A stretch of 64,000 bases of DNA, taken from the NCBI RefSeq assembly GCF_022869165.1, contig NZ_CP094929.1:930001-994000 (forward strand), read 5' to 3'. The notes below the pieces were generated by a model. That model was not told where the DNA came from, ran no database searches, and was given only the letters and a program-made list of their open reading frames with translations. Source of the DNA: Sphaerochaeta associata. Its GTDB lineage: Bacteria; Spirochaetota; Spirochaetia; Sphaerochaetales; Sphaerochaetaceae. A program made the position numbers and the translations under genes. Shown here in pieces: positions 34,736 to 43,279 of the stretch. The stretch's first letter is position 1. The number at the start of each line of letters is the position of its first letter.

Positions 34736-35571
34736 TGAGAAAGCCACATCCAACCACGATTCTGATGCATGTTATTCTTATCCTTGTCTGTTTACTTCTG
34801 CTCTATCCTGTTTTCGTTATGGTGGCAGGTTCACTCAAGACTGCCGAGGAGTTGGCCTTGAATGCATCTGGGCTGCCAAAGACTCCTGTATTGGAAAATT
34901 TCAGACGATTATTCAATTTCAACTCAGGTTTGATAATCCGTACATACGCAAACAGTATATTTGTTGCCACATCCTATACAGGCTTGGTGGTTGCCGTGGC
35001 ATCGCTGGCGGGTTTCGCATTTGCGAAATTCCGCTTTTGGGGAAGGGATGTTCTGTTTCTCTTGCTCTTGATTACCATGATGATTCCCGTTGAATTGAAT
35101 ATTACTCCGTTGTATCTCTTTTTCTCCCGTCTTGGATGGCTCAATACCTACAGGGTGCAGATAATACCTGGAATTGCCAATGTGTTTTCTCTATTTTTGA
35201 TGCGCCAGTATATGGTGACCATTCCCGATTCCCTAATAGAAGCTGCGCGTATCGATAGTGCGGGTGATTTCTTCATTTTCAGAAAAATCATAATTCCCGT
35301 CTCGGTACCAGCCATTGGAGCTTTGGCAATCCTTCAATTTCTCAGCAAGTGGAACGAATTGCTATTCCCCAAAATCATGCTTACCAAAGAACGCTTGATG
35401 CCCATCATGGTAATACTCCCTACTCTCAATGAGATTGACTCGGCAAGGAGTGTACCTTGGGAATTGGTATTGGCAGGGTGCACCCTGGTCACTCTACCCT
35501 TGATTATTGTGTTTTTAATATTCCAGGATAAGTTTTTATCCAGTGTTACATTAGGTGCTGTCAAAGGTTGA
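34732..35571 (+). CDS. Sugar ABC transporter permease, MalG-like
   Basis: The 279-residue protein has six predicted membrane helices and the EAA loop (IEAARIDSAGDFFIFRKIII). The end, SVTLGAVKG, is typical of MalG partners. ATG 34732 and ATG 34735 are both possible after AAGGAG. Its stop lies 17 bases before the preferred start of the aldolase gene. Confidence 0.9.
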   Translation: MMRKPHPTTILMHVILILVCLLLLYPVFVMVAGSLKTAEELALNASGLPKTPVLENFRRLFNFNSGLIIRTYANSIFVATSYTGLVVAVASLAGFAFAKFRFWGRDVLFLLLLITMMIPVELNITPLYLFFSRLGWLNTYRVQIIPGIANVFSLFLMRQYMVTIPDSLIEAARIDSAGDFFIFRKIIIPVSVPAIGALAILQFLSKWNELLFPKIMLTKERLMPIMVILPTLNEIDSARSVPWELVLAGCTLVTLPLIIVFLIFQDKFLSSVTLGAVKG

Positions 35572-35588
35572 TGAGTGAGGAAAAGCTG

Positions 35589-36359
35589 ATGAGAATTGAC
35601 GATTTGAAAACGAAGATTGCCCAAGGGAAACTGGTTAAGGGGGTCTTCATTACGATGGCTGACAGTGTATCCAGTGAGATGGCTGGGTATTGTGGATATG
35701 ACTATGTCTGGATAGATGCTGAGCATGGGGCCCTTGATCGTCAGGAAATATTGGCTCATATCCGTGCTGCCCAAGGCACTGGTTGTTGCGCTTTTGTACG
35801 TGTCAGGGTAGTTGATCCTTCCTTGATGAAAGCAATCTTGGATATGGGGCCTGATGGAGTCATTTTCCCCTTCTGCGACAATGCAGAGATAGCCCGTTTG
35901 GCAATCGCCTCCTGTGCGTATCCTGACAGCGCATTACATGGCATTCGGGGGCAAGGACCGGTAAGGGCAATAAGGTACGGCTTGGACGATGAAGGTACAT
36001 ATTTGGAGCATGCATACGAAAAAGTTTTAAAAATTCTCCAAATTGAGACGATTGAGGGGTATGAGAACCTTAAGCAGATCATCGAGGTTCCCGGTATCGA
36101 TTCCCTGTTCATTGGTGCTGCAGACCTCAGTCGAAGTATTGCGGGTAGTGAGAAGCACTATGATTTGTCCACAGTGTATGATGAAATTTGCCATCAGGTA
36201 CGGCAAGCTGGGTTGTTGCTTGGAGCTGCCATCGGGCCTACTCTGTCCGATGCCAGGAAGGTGATGTCCAAGGGTGTTCAATGGGTTGTCTTCGGACAGG
36301 ATTCCCGTATTCTGGCAGAAGGGCTGAATGCCAACCTTAAAGCATTGGAAGGGGTGTGA
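35589..36359 (+). CDS. HpcH/HpaI-family class II aldolase
   Basis: The 256-residue protein matches HpaI/RhmA aldolases (YDYVWIDAEHGALDRQE, FVRVRVVDPSLMKAILDMG, PDGVIFP, LQIETIEGYENL, DSLFIGAADLSRS), which cleave 2-keto-3-deoxy sugar acids into pyruvate and an aldehyde with a divalent metal. Given the GH112 phosphorylase downstream, a 2-keto-3-deoxy-L-rhamnonate aldolase is plausible but unproven; no rhamnonate dehydratase is in the operon. ATG 35589 follows GAGG by eight bases; ATG 35571 is an alternative. Confidence 0.85.
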   Translation: MRIDDLKTKIAQGKLVKGVFITMADSVSSEMAGYCGYDYVWIDAEHGALDRQEILAHIRAAQGTGCCAFVRVRVVDPSLMKAILDMGPDGVIFPFCDNAEIARLAIASCAYPDSALHGIRGQGPVRAIRYGLDDEGTYLEHAYEKVLKILQIETIEGYENLKQIIEVPGIDSLFIGAADLSRSIAGSEKHYDLSTVYDEICHQVRQAGLLLGAAIGPTLSDARKVMSKGVQWVVFGQDSRILAEGLNANLKALEGV

Positions 36360-36366
36360 TTTGCGT

Positions 36367-37371
36367 ATGAAATATGTTCCTTTTCCTGGCCGTTATGAAT
36401 CGATTCCATACGAGAGATGTGGGAACAGTGGTCTTCTCTTGAGCCGACTCAGTCTGGGGCTTTGGCACAATTTTGGATCAGATTCAGATTTCGAAAATTG
36501 CCGCGATTTGGTGCTCGGCTGTTTTGACCGTGGAATAACCCATTTTGATTTGGCAAACAACTATGGGCCCCCTCCAGGGAGTGCTGAATCGGTATTCGGC
36601 AAAATCTTGAAACAAGATTTGGGCGATTGTAGGGACGAATTGGTCATATCCACCAAGGCAGGGTACCATATGTGGGGAGGCCCATATGGGGAATGGGGGA
36701 GCAGGAAACATCTTTTCTCTAGTTTGGAACAAAGTCTGAAGCGAATTGGATTGGACTATGTGGATATTTTTTATCATCATCGGCCAGATCCGAATACGCC
36801 CCTTGAGGAGACTGCTCGTGCCCTATCTGATATTGTGCTGGCAGGGAAAGCCCTGTACATAGGCATTAGTAACTATGATGTTACTCAAACTGAGAAAATC
36901 TCCCAGCTTTTAGCTCAATCAGGGACTCCGTGTCTCATCCACCAGTTTAAATATTCAATGCTTACAAGGCAGAATGAGGAGCTTCTCCCAGTCCTTCTGG
37001 ACAAGGGTATAGGAGGTATCGCCTTTTCTCCCTTGGCTCAAGGATTGCTTACCGGCAAATACCAGAAGGGAATTCCTTCTGATTCCCGCGCCGCAGGAAA
37101 CAGTGTATTTCTCAAGCCCGAATCAATCAAATCGGGGTTGCTCGGAGTGATTGATGAGCTGGGCATCATAGCGAAGGCGCGTAATCAAAATTTAGCCCAA
37201 TTGGCGCTGTCCTGGATTCTCAAGGAACCAGCAATAACCAGTGTCATCATAGGAGCAAGTAAACTATCACAGGTTGATGACAATCTGAAGTCCTTTGATA
37301 ACCTAGTCTTTTCTGACGGTGAATCCAGCACTATTGATCAAATTCTGTCCAAGGTATTAGGAAATGAGTGA
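36367..37371 (+). CDS. Aldo/keto reductase, YghZ-like
   Basis: The 334-residue protein resembles the YghZ (L-glyceraldehyde 3-phosphate/methylglyoxal reductase) branch of aldo/keto reductases: SRLSLGLWHNFG, HFDLANNYGPPPGSAE with Asp and Tyr, STKAGYHMWGGPYG, YVDIFYHHRPD, SVIIGASKLSQV. In this operon it may reduce the aldehyde released by the aldolase, for instance lactaldehyde to propanediol, which is inference. ATG 36367 is chosen over TTG 36361. Overlaps the GH112 gene by eight bases. Confidence 0.88.
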   Translation: MKYVPFPGRYESIPYERCGNSGLLLSRLSLGLWHNFGSDSDFENCRDLVLGCFDRGITHFDLANNYGPPPGSAESVFGKILKQDLGDCRDELVISTKAGYHMWGGPYGEWGSRKHLFSSLEQSLKRIGLDYVDIFYHHRPDPNTPLEETARALSDIVLAGKALYIGISNYDVTQTEKISQLLAQSGTPCLIHQFKYSMLTRQNEELLPVLLDKGIGGIAFSPLAQGLLTGKYQKGIPSDSRAAGNSVFLKPESIKSGLLGVIDELGIIAKARNQNLAQLALSWILKEPAITSVIIGASKLSQVDDNLKSFDNLVFSDGESSTIDQILSKVLGNE

Positions 37372-39541
37372 GACAATTGGATTCTTTACCATTCCAGGTG
37401 AATCGGGGTATGAAGATTTAACCTTGAATTTAGCGAAACGATGGGGTGCGGACTGCGTGCGTGATTGCGATGGTACCAAGCTTTCAGATCAAATCCTTAA
37501 CTCTGGCATGCAGGTGTATTCCACTCTTTGCATCATCCGAGAACACAATGAATATGTTAGGAAGCATCCCGAGCATCAGCAACAGGTTTTCTTGGAAAGT
37601 AAGCGCATTCTCTGCACCGGATCATCTGTTTGCCTTCCCTTGCTCGATGGATACTTCAAAAAGCAGTTCCAAGTCAATGAAAGCGTGGATTCCCTGAGGT
37701 ATTGGCAAGTGTTTGACCGGACAAGCCAGAAGGAAATCCCTTCTTCGGATTGGAAGTATGATTCGCTCTCTCAGTCTGTATTGGTCTCAAACCCTCATGC
37801 GTTCCATGAATATTCAGTCGATTTTATGGCTTACAGGATTTGGGAAGAAATCAACATGTATAACCATGTGACCAATGACTGGAACAATGAACCTTTGAGA
37901 CAACTTGATCCGAGGTATCCTGAGGTTCGGGAATATTTATTACAATGGCTGGACGCATGGTGCAATTCCCATCGTGAGACATCAATCGTTCGATTTACAT
38001 CCTTGTTCTATAACTTCGTCTGGATTTGGGGTGATGATGAGAATAACAGGCACCTCTTTACCGATTGGTCGTCCTATGATTTTACAGTAAGCCCGTTGGC
38101 CCTCGATCAATTTGTCTCTCGTTTCGGCTATTCTCTCTCAGCTGAGGATTTCATCAATAGTGGGCTTCGGAATCCATCCCATGTTGCGTGGGAGGGGAAG
38201 ATGATGGATTACCTTGATTTCACCAACCAGTTCGTCTCGAGCTTTGCCAAAGAGCTGGTTGATGTAGTACACCGATATGGGAAAAAGGCATACGTATTCT
38301 ATGACGATAGTTGGGTAGGTATGGAACCTTATGGACACCGGTTCTCTTCCATTGGGTTTGACGGAATAATCAAGTGTGTATTTTCAGCATTTGAAACCAG
38401 GATGTGTGCTGGTGTTGAAGGTCCGGATGTGCATGAGATACGATTACATCCCTATCTTTTCCCCGTTGGTCTAGGAGGCAGTCCTACCTTTACAGATGGA
38501 GGAAATCCTGCCTTGGATGCCCAAAAGTATTGGGTACAAATCCGTAGGGCCTTGTTACGTTCTCCTGTACAACGTATTGGCTTGGGTGGATATCTGCACC
38601 TGACTGAAGGTTACCCGGATTTTGTGGATTGCATTACTGGTATAGCTGATGAATTCAGGATGATTAAAGACTTGCATCAATGCGACTCTCCTCTGGTATA
38701 CAGGCCAAGAATCGCAATACTTTCCAAGTGGGGGAAACTCCGAAGCTGGACCTGTGGAGGACACTTTCATGAACATCCTGACCTTGATTTGTTGAATATC
38801 CTGGAGAGTCTGGCAGGCTTGCCTTTTGAAATTTGTTTCTTAGGATTTGATGAACTAAGCCTCGACCTTTTGGATGATATTGATGTTATTATCAATGCTG
38901 GTATCGCGACGAGCAGTTGGAGTGGAGGAAACGCATGGTGTTCTGATACTGTGGTGGAAATACTCAATCGTTGGGTATGGAAGGGTGGTACGTATCTTGC
39001 AGTAAATGAAGCATCTGCTTTCCCTGGTTGTGATACTGGTCTGCGCATGGCTCCGGTTTTAGGTCTCATCCTAGATGATGGAAGCAGGCTTTGCCATGGG
39101 AGATGGCCAATTTGTGAAGCAAGACAATATACCACGTTGTTTGGGAATGCCTCTCTCTTTGGGAAGTCCAATATTTTGATTCTTGACTCTGAAACAGAAA
39201 TCATCAAAGCGGAGGAGGGGCGTATTGTTGCTGCAAGCCGTTCCTTTGGAGCAGGTCGGGGTGTATACCTTTCAGAATTCAGATATACAGCAGCAAACAC
39301 AAAGATGCTTGAGAGGCTACTTCTCTGGTGTTGTACGAATGAAGTTCATCAAGCGTTTAGTTGTGATTGCGATGATGTTTCTCTGACGTATTTTGTGAAT
39401 AAGAAGATATTAGTGCTTTCCAATACGAGTAATAATGAGAAGAGTGTTCATTGTGAAACGCCTTATGGTCTCATCATCGAAACTATAGAACCTTTTGGTA
39501 TGGTAATTATGGCTAAAGGTGAATCAAACGTATTCTCTTGA
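37364..39541 (+). CDS. GH112 galactosyl phosphorylase
   Basis: The 725-residue protein matches the lacto-N-biose phosphorylase family GH112 (YWQVFDRTSQKEIPSSDW, TSLFYNFVWIWGDDENNR, VFYDDSWVGMEPYGHRF, FDGIIKCVFSAFETRM, GVEGPDVHEIRLHPYLFPVG). The acid is probably the Asp in DDSWVGMEP. Members split beta-galactosides (lacto-N-biose, galacto-N-biose, or galactosyl-1,4-L-rhamnose) with phosphate to give galactose 1-phosphate. The aldolase and reductase next door favour the galactosyl-rhamnose type, but specificity residues were not checked. No signal peptide. Last gene of the operon. Confidence 0.87.
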   Translation: MSETIGFFTIPGESGYEDLTLNLAKRWGADCVRDCDGTKLSDQILNSGMQVYSTLCIIREHNEYVRKHPEHQQQVFLESKRILCTGSSVCLPLLDGYFKKQFQVNESVDSLRYWQVFDRTSQKEIPSSDWKYDSLSQSVLVSNPHAFHEYSVDFMAYRIWEEINMYNHVTNDWNNEPLRQLDPRYPEVREYLLQWLDAWCNSHRETSIVRFTSLFYNFVWIWGDDENNRHLFTDWSSYDFTVSPLALDQFVSRFGYSLSAEDFINSGLRNPSHVAWEGKMMDYLDFTNQFVSSFAKELVDVVHRYGKKAYVFYDDSWVGMEPYGHRFSSIGFDGIIKCVFSAFETRMCAGVEGPDVHEIRLHPYLFPVGLGGSPTFTDGGNPALDAQKYWVQIRRALLRSPVQRIGLGGYLHLTEGYPDFVDCITGIADEFRMIKDLHQCDSPLVYRPRIAILSKWGKLRSWTCGGHFHEHPDLDLLNILESLAGLPFEICFLGFDELSLDLLDDIDVIINAGIATSSWSGGNAWCSDTVVEILNRWVWKGGTYLAVNEASAFPGCDTGLRMAPVLGLILDDGSRLCHGRWPICEARQYTTLFGNASLFGKSNILILDSETEIIKAEEGRIVAASRSFGAGRGVYLSEFRYTAANTKMLERLLLWCCTNEVHQAFSCDCDDVSLTYFVNKKILVLSNTSNNEKSVHCETPYGLIIETIEPFGMVIMAKGESNVFS

Positions 39542-39691
39542 TTATTCTGTAATGCTCTAGTCAAAGGGCTCACAGTAGACTGGATTGATGAATTTTTAGG
39601 GTGTTGAGCAATCAGTAAATATATAATGAGAATGTCATAGAACTGAGACTCCGTGATTCTGGCCACCTTGGATTCTGTCTTGAGCCTTCTT
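39542..39691. other. Short spacer between GH112 gene and right repeat
   Basis: This spacer has no clear terminator or gene. A minus-strand frame starting at 39666 (MARITESQFYDILIIYL) runs into the GH112 gene; its start looks gene-like but I cannot place it, and it may be a remnant. Confidence 0.4.
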
Positions 39692-39705
39692 TTGAGACGT
39701 TATCC

Positions 39706-39740
39706 AAAAAAAAGCAAACCCTTTGTTATAAAAGGTTTGC
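39706..39740 (-). terminator. Rho-independent terminator of right tRNA-Leu
   Basis: Same GCAAACC/GGTTTGC stem and eight-T tail as the left copy; the loop differs in sequence (about five bases), which shows the copies have diverged. Confidence 0.85.
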
Positions 39741-39746
39741 CTATAG

Positions 39747-39830
39747 TGCCCAGAAGAAGACTCGAACTTCCACGAGTGTGACCCCGCTAGGACCTGAACC
39801 TAGTGCGTCTACCAATTCCGCCATCTGGGC
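39747..39830 (-). tRNA. tRNA-Leu(CAG), right copy
   Basis: Identical in sequence to 28949-29032: class II tRNA with anticodon CAG, discriminator A and no encoded CCA. It has a full promoter 10 bases upstream, so it is probably the main expressed copy. Confidence 0.95.
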
Positions 39831-39839
39831 GCAGGCACA

Positions 39840-39869
39840 ACTATAAAGTATTTATTTGGATTGTGTCAA
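39840..39869 (-). promoter_or_regulatory. Promoter of right tRNA-Leu
   Basis: On the minus strand TTGACA (39869-39864) and TATAGT (39845-39840) are 18 bases apart. The -35 overlaps the last bases of ispF. Confidence 0.7.
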
Positions 39870-40345
39870 CACGGTATTTCAGAAATTAGGACACTGGCTT
39901 GGGCAATAATTGCATCTCCGCTTCCGAGTTCACCAAGTATTGTCTCAGCAGTCTTTGCCTTCACCGAGACTTTATTCAGCTCAAGCTGCAGTGCTTTTGC
40001 GAGGTTGGCCCTGATGGCATCGATATGTTCCCGAAGTTTGGGTTTCTGGAGAATAATGGTCGTATCAAGATTGACGATGTGGTAGGGTGGGAGATCCTGC
40101 TCAAGTACCTCCTTGAGTAGGTCTATGCTATTGGAGTCTTTATACTTTGGGTCGGAGTCGGGGAAGTGTGAACCGATATCACCTTTTGCCAAGGCACCAA
40201 GCAGGGCGTCGATGATAGCATGGATCAGGACATCGCCATCGCTGTGGGCTATTTCGCCTTTCTCGCTGGGAATTATTACTCCACCGAGGATGAGTTTTCT
40301 CCCTGGGCCCAGCCGGTGTACGTCCCACCCGGTTCCAATTCTCAT
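39866..40345 (-). CDS. ispF: 2-C-methyl-D-erythritol 2,4-cyclodiphosphate synthase
   Basis: The 159-residue protein has all IspF marks: GWDVHRLGPG with metal ligands Asp8 and His10, HSDGDVLIHAIIDALLGA with His42, GSHFPDSDPKYKDSNS and AKTAETIGELG-like KAKTAETILGELG. It makes the cyclic diphosphate of the MEP isoprenoid pathway. Its start overlaps the stop of ispD by four bases, and the pair follows carD, an arrangement that I associate with spirochaetes. Confidence 0.96.
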   Translation of the reverse strand: MRIGTGWDVHRLGPGRKLILGGVIIPSEKGEIAHSDGDVLIHAIIDALLGALAKGDIGSHFPDSDPKYKDSNSIDLLKEVLEQDLPPYHIVNLDTTIILQKPKLREHIDAIRANLAKALQLELNKVSVKAKTAETILGELGSGDAIIAQASVLISEIPC

Positions 40346-41154
40346 AGACCAGCCTGCTCCCTTTTCGCCTCATCCATTGCCTGGTGAAGCAGCCTCGCAG
40401 CCTTTGCGCTGCGCTTTCCTTCTTCAAGGTTCTTCAGATATTGTTCAATCTGGACCTCGGCATCAGGGATGTCATCCATGTAGGTAATCTTGCGATTCTC
40501 CCGTTCCCCTTCGCAAATCCCCACCGAAAGGCCGAAATCGGTGAAAATCTGGGTATCATCAATGTAATCGGAGGCTTTGTTTCGTGCTTGCTGGTGGGCC
40601 TCCCAAATTTCAGGGTACTTGAATATCTGGGGAGTCTGAACACCCACGGCATGGGTTCTGTCTATATGGTGGGTAAGCATACCGTTGTCATCGATGATCT
40701 TCAGGGCATCGGTGGCGGGGAGGGCGGGAACCGCCCCCTTGAACACCTTTGCAGTAGCCAAGGTGCGGATGATCAACTCGGGGCTTACAAAGCAGCGGGC
40801 TCCATCGTGTATTGCTACAAATTCTGCATCAAGGGCCATGGTGGAGAGAAACCTCAGTGCCTCGTATACCGACTCCTGCCGACTCTTTCCGCCCTTTACC
40901 AGGATAAGGGGGACGAAATTCTGATGCAGCAAGTCCTCCAATGCAACAGCACACTGGTCCTCCATCCCCTGTGGATAGGTGACCAGAATGGCGGCACAGT
41001 TTGGAACTTGGAGAAAAGGAGCAATGGAGCGGTAGAGAACCGTGTGGCCATCGATGGACAGGTACTCCTTCTTGACACCGAGTTCCTTGCTTGCATTGAA
41101 CCGTTCGCTGCTGCCTGCAGCGGTTACTATCACCACGTGTTTAGGAAAAGCCAT
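40342..41154 (-). CDS. ispD: 2-C-methyl-D-erythritol 4-phosphate cytidylyltransferase
   Basis: The 270-residue protein has the cytidylyltransferase start VIVTAAGSSERF, an KKEYLSIDGH lysine region, VKGGKSRQESVYEAL, FVAIHDGARCFV and HAVGVQTPQIFKY, matching IspD. The C-terminal 35 residues are a charged helix beyond the usual end. It acts just before IspE and IspF in the MEP pathway. It begins one base after the carD stop. Confidence 0.94.
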   Translation of the reverse strand: MAFPKHVVIVTAAGSSERFNASKELGVKKEYLSIDGHTVLYRSIAPFLQVPNCAAILVTYPQGMEDQCAVALEDLLHQNFVPLILVKGGKSRQESVYEALRFLSTMALDAEFVAIHDGARCFVSPELIIRTLATAKVFKGAVPALPATDALKIIDDNGMLTHHIDRTHAVGVQTPQIFKYPEIWEAHQQARNKASDYIDDTQIFTDFGLSVGICEGERENRKITYMDDIPDAEVQIEQYLKNLEEGKRSAKAARLLHQAMDEAKREQAGL

Positions 41155-41155
41155 G

Positions 41156-41659
41156 TTATTTCTCCAATCGGGAGAATACGAGCAACTCGATCTCCTTTTT
41201 GTCTTTTTTCAAAGAGAAAGAAGTCTCATCGATTAAAAGTCGCAAGGCATTATCGTAAAGCTTGCGTTCCTGAACCGGCAGCTCCTTGATCTTGCTGCGG
41301 TGATAGAGTGCCTGGACAACTTTTGCGATGGAGGCGATGGAACCCTGCTTGAGCAGGTCGACATTCATCTGATAGCGGGCCTTCCAGTCCACCGGCATAG
41401 GTTCATACTTGCTGGAGATGGAATCGATTGCCGCCTGGGCTTCTTTTTGCTCAACGATGGGTCGGATACCCATCTCTTTTGATTTTTCCACAGGAATCAT
41501 AACCGTCATGTCTGAAATATCAAGGTAGATGACGTAATACATCGTCACCGCACCTCGGAACGTTCGCTCTTCGATGCGTTTGATGACGCCTACACCTTGA
41601 AGAGGATACACTACGTGTTCCCCAACGGCAAATTGTACTTTTTCCTGCGGTAAATTCAT
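41156..41659 (-). CDS. carD: CarD-family transcription regulator
   Basis: The 167-residue protein has the CarD/CdnL N-terminal Tudor-like RNA polymerase-interaction domain (FAVGEHVVYPLQGVGVIKRIEE) and a C-terminal helical DNA-binding part. CarD stabilises open promoter complexes, notably at rRNA promoters. ATG 41659 has no Shine-Dalgarno site, but TATACT (41671-41666) ends six bases before it and TTGTTG lies 17 bases further up, so the mRNA is probably leaderless. Upstream frame text is not conserved-looking. Confidence 0.9.
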   Translation of the reverse strand: MNLPQEKVQFAVGEHVVYPLQGVGVIKRIEERTFRGAVTMYYVIYLDISDMTVMIPVEKSKEMGIRPIVEQKEAQAAIDSISSKYEPMPVDWKARYQMNVDLLKQGSIASIAKVVQALYHRSKIKELPVQERKLYDNALRLLIDETSFSLKKDKKEIELLVFSRLEK

Positions 41660-41665
41660 AGCACA

Positions 41666-41694
41666 AGTATATCCGATTTTTTGGCTTTCAACAA
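41666..41694 (-). promoter_or_regulatory. Promoter of carD-ispD-ispF, leaderless type
   Basis: On the minus strand TTGTTG (41694-41689), 17 bases, TATACT (41671-41666), six bases, then the carD ATG at 41659. Confidence 0.55.
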
Positions 41695-41764
41695 GGCGAG
41701 CTGAAGGGAAACTCATCCTGCCTCCAGATAGCCAATAGAGGACAAAATGCAGTATAGTCGAAGT

Positions 41765-43279
41765 ATGAAACAGAATACACGACGATGCGGTGTGCTGATG
41801 CACCCTACATCATTACCATCGAAACACGGAATTGGATCACTTGGCGATGAAGCCTTTCAGTTCCTTGATCTCCTGAAAAAAACATCGGTCAGATTGTGGC
41901 AGATTCTTCCCCTAGGCCCAACCGGGTATGGTGACTCTCCCTATGCCGCCCGTTCCTCCTTTGCAGGCAATGAACTGCTCATCGACTTGAAGAGCCTTGC
42001 CTATGACGGGTATTTGGACGTTGAGGATGTATTTTACAACCCGGATTTCCCCTCCGACCGGGTCGATTACGGCATGGTACGATCCTTCAAGGAACCCTTG
42101 TTGGAGAAGGCAGCCCAAGAGTTTCTTGCACATGCCGAGCCTGACGAACTGTCAGCCTACCAGAACTTTGTCTCTGAGAATGCCTGGTGGCTTGACGATT
42201 ACGCCCTGTATCAGGTGCTCTGCAGACATTACAACGACTCCCGTTGGTTTGAAATATGGCCTGAAGAGCTCAGGTTACGAAAAGCAGCAGCCTTGAAAAA
42301 GGCTCAAAAAGAGTTCTCCAGCCACATTGAGATCATCAAGATCCAGCAGTACTTCTTCTTCACCCAATGGCAGAAAGTAAAGAGCTATGCCAACACGCAC
42401 GGCATTCAGATCATCGGTGACATACCCATATTTGTCGCACCGGACAGTGTGGATGCATGGGCAAACCGTCACCTGCTCAAGATTGACAAGGACGGCAGGC
42501 AGACCGTTTCCAGCGGTGTGCCGCCTGATGCGTTTTCCGATGACGGACAGCTGTGGGGTAATCCCGTCTATGACTGGGAAGCCCATCGGAAGGAGGGCTT
42601 TTCCTGGTGGATCAAGCGAATCCAGAAAACCTTGGAGACCTGTGACATTGTACGCATAGACCACTTCCGTGGTTTTGCCGCATATTGGGAAGTTCCCCAA
42701 GGTGAAAAAACCGCGATGAACGGCACCTGGGTTGAAGCTCCGGGCAAGGAGCTGTTTGTTGCCCTCAAGCAGGCACTGGGCAATGATCTTCCCATCATTG
42801 CAGAGGATCTGGGAGTAATAACCGAGGACGTCGAGGATCTCAGGGACTCAAACAACTTCCCCGGCATGAAAATCCTTCAGTTTGCCTTCAACGTGGAAGG
42901 CGGGAAGCTGGATGCCTCCAATGCATACCTTCCCCACAACTGTGTATACAACAGTGTCATCTATACCGGGACGCATGACAACAACACCACACGCGGCTGG
43001 TATGATGCCATGGACGGGGCGGGCAAGGATGTGGTCCGGCGATATCTTGAGTGTCCCGACGACCAGGTGGTCTGGCAGATGATCCGACAGATGCTCCTCA
43101 GCTGTTCCAAGGATGCAATACTGCCCATGCAGGATTGGTTGGAACTCGGAGCCGAGGGGCGGATGAACATTCCCTCCACCTGCGGCCAGAGCAATTGGAG
43201 CTGGCGGGCCAGGAGCCTGCACCTCGAGCCCTGGAGAATCGACCGGTTGCGCTCTTTGATTGAGCTCAGCGGACGCTAG
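41765..43279 (+). CDS. malQ: 4-alpha-glucanotransferase, GH77
   Basis: The 504-residue protein has the GH77 signature GVLMHPTSLPSKHGIGSLG, LLPLGPTGYGDSPYA-like text, the nucleophile region DIVRIDHFRGF, the acid/base IIAEDLGVIT and YTGTHDNNTTRGWY. It moves maltosyl and longer units between maltodextrins. ATG 41765 fits the family N-terminus and lies six bases after TATAGT (41753-41758), so a leaderless transcript is likely; ATG 41747 with GAGG upstream is the alternative. It is convergent with lplA and overlaps it by four bases. Confidence 0.94.
   Translation: MKQNTRRCGVLMHPTSLPSKHGIGSLGDEAFQFLDLLKKTSVRLWQILPLGPTGYGDSPYAARSSFAGNELLIDLKSLAYDGYLDVEDVFYNPDFPSDRVDYGMVRSFKEPLLEKAAQEFLAHAEPDELSAYQNFVSENAWWLDDYALYQVLCRHYNDSRWFEIWPEELRLRKAAALKKAQKEFSSHIEIIKIQQYFFFTQWQKVKSYANTHGIQIIGDIPIFVAPDSVDAWANRHLLKIDKDGRQTVSSGVPPDAFSDDGQLWGNPVYDWEAHRKEGFSWWIKRIQKTLETCDIVRIDHFRGFAAYWEVPQGEKTAMNGTWVEAPGKELFVALKQALGNDLPIIAEDLGVITEDVEDLRDSNNFPGMKILQFAFNVEGGKLDASNAYLPHNCVYNSVIYTGTHDNNTTRGWYDAMDGAGKDVVRRYLECPDDQVVWQMIRQMLLSCSKDAILPMQDWLELGAEGRMNIPSTCGQSNWSWRARSLHLEPWRIDRLRSLIELSGR

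Larger units (their letters stand above)
39692..39845. repeat. 154-bp direct repeat, right copy, containing tRNA-Leu
   Basis: Partner of 28894-29047, offset 10,798 bases. The shared block ends exactly at the first base of the tRNA's -10 element, so only this copy keeps the -35 TTGACA. This suggests that the right copy is the ancestral locus and the left one was made by duplication or brought by the insert. Confidence 0.85.

Noticed and set aside
29057-39541. An insertion sequence or prophage between the tRNA-Leu copies
   Set aside because: No transposase, integrase or phage gene is present and all genes are accounted for by sugar uptake and its control.
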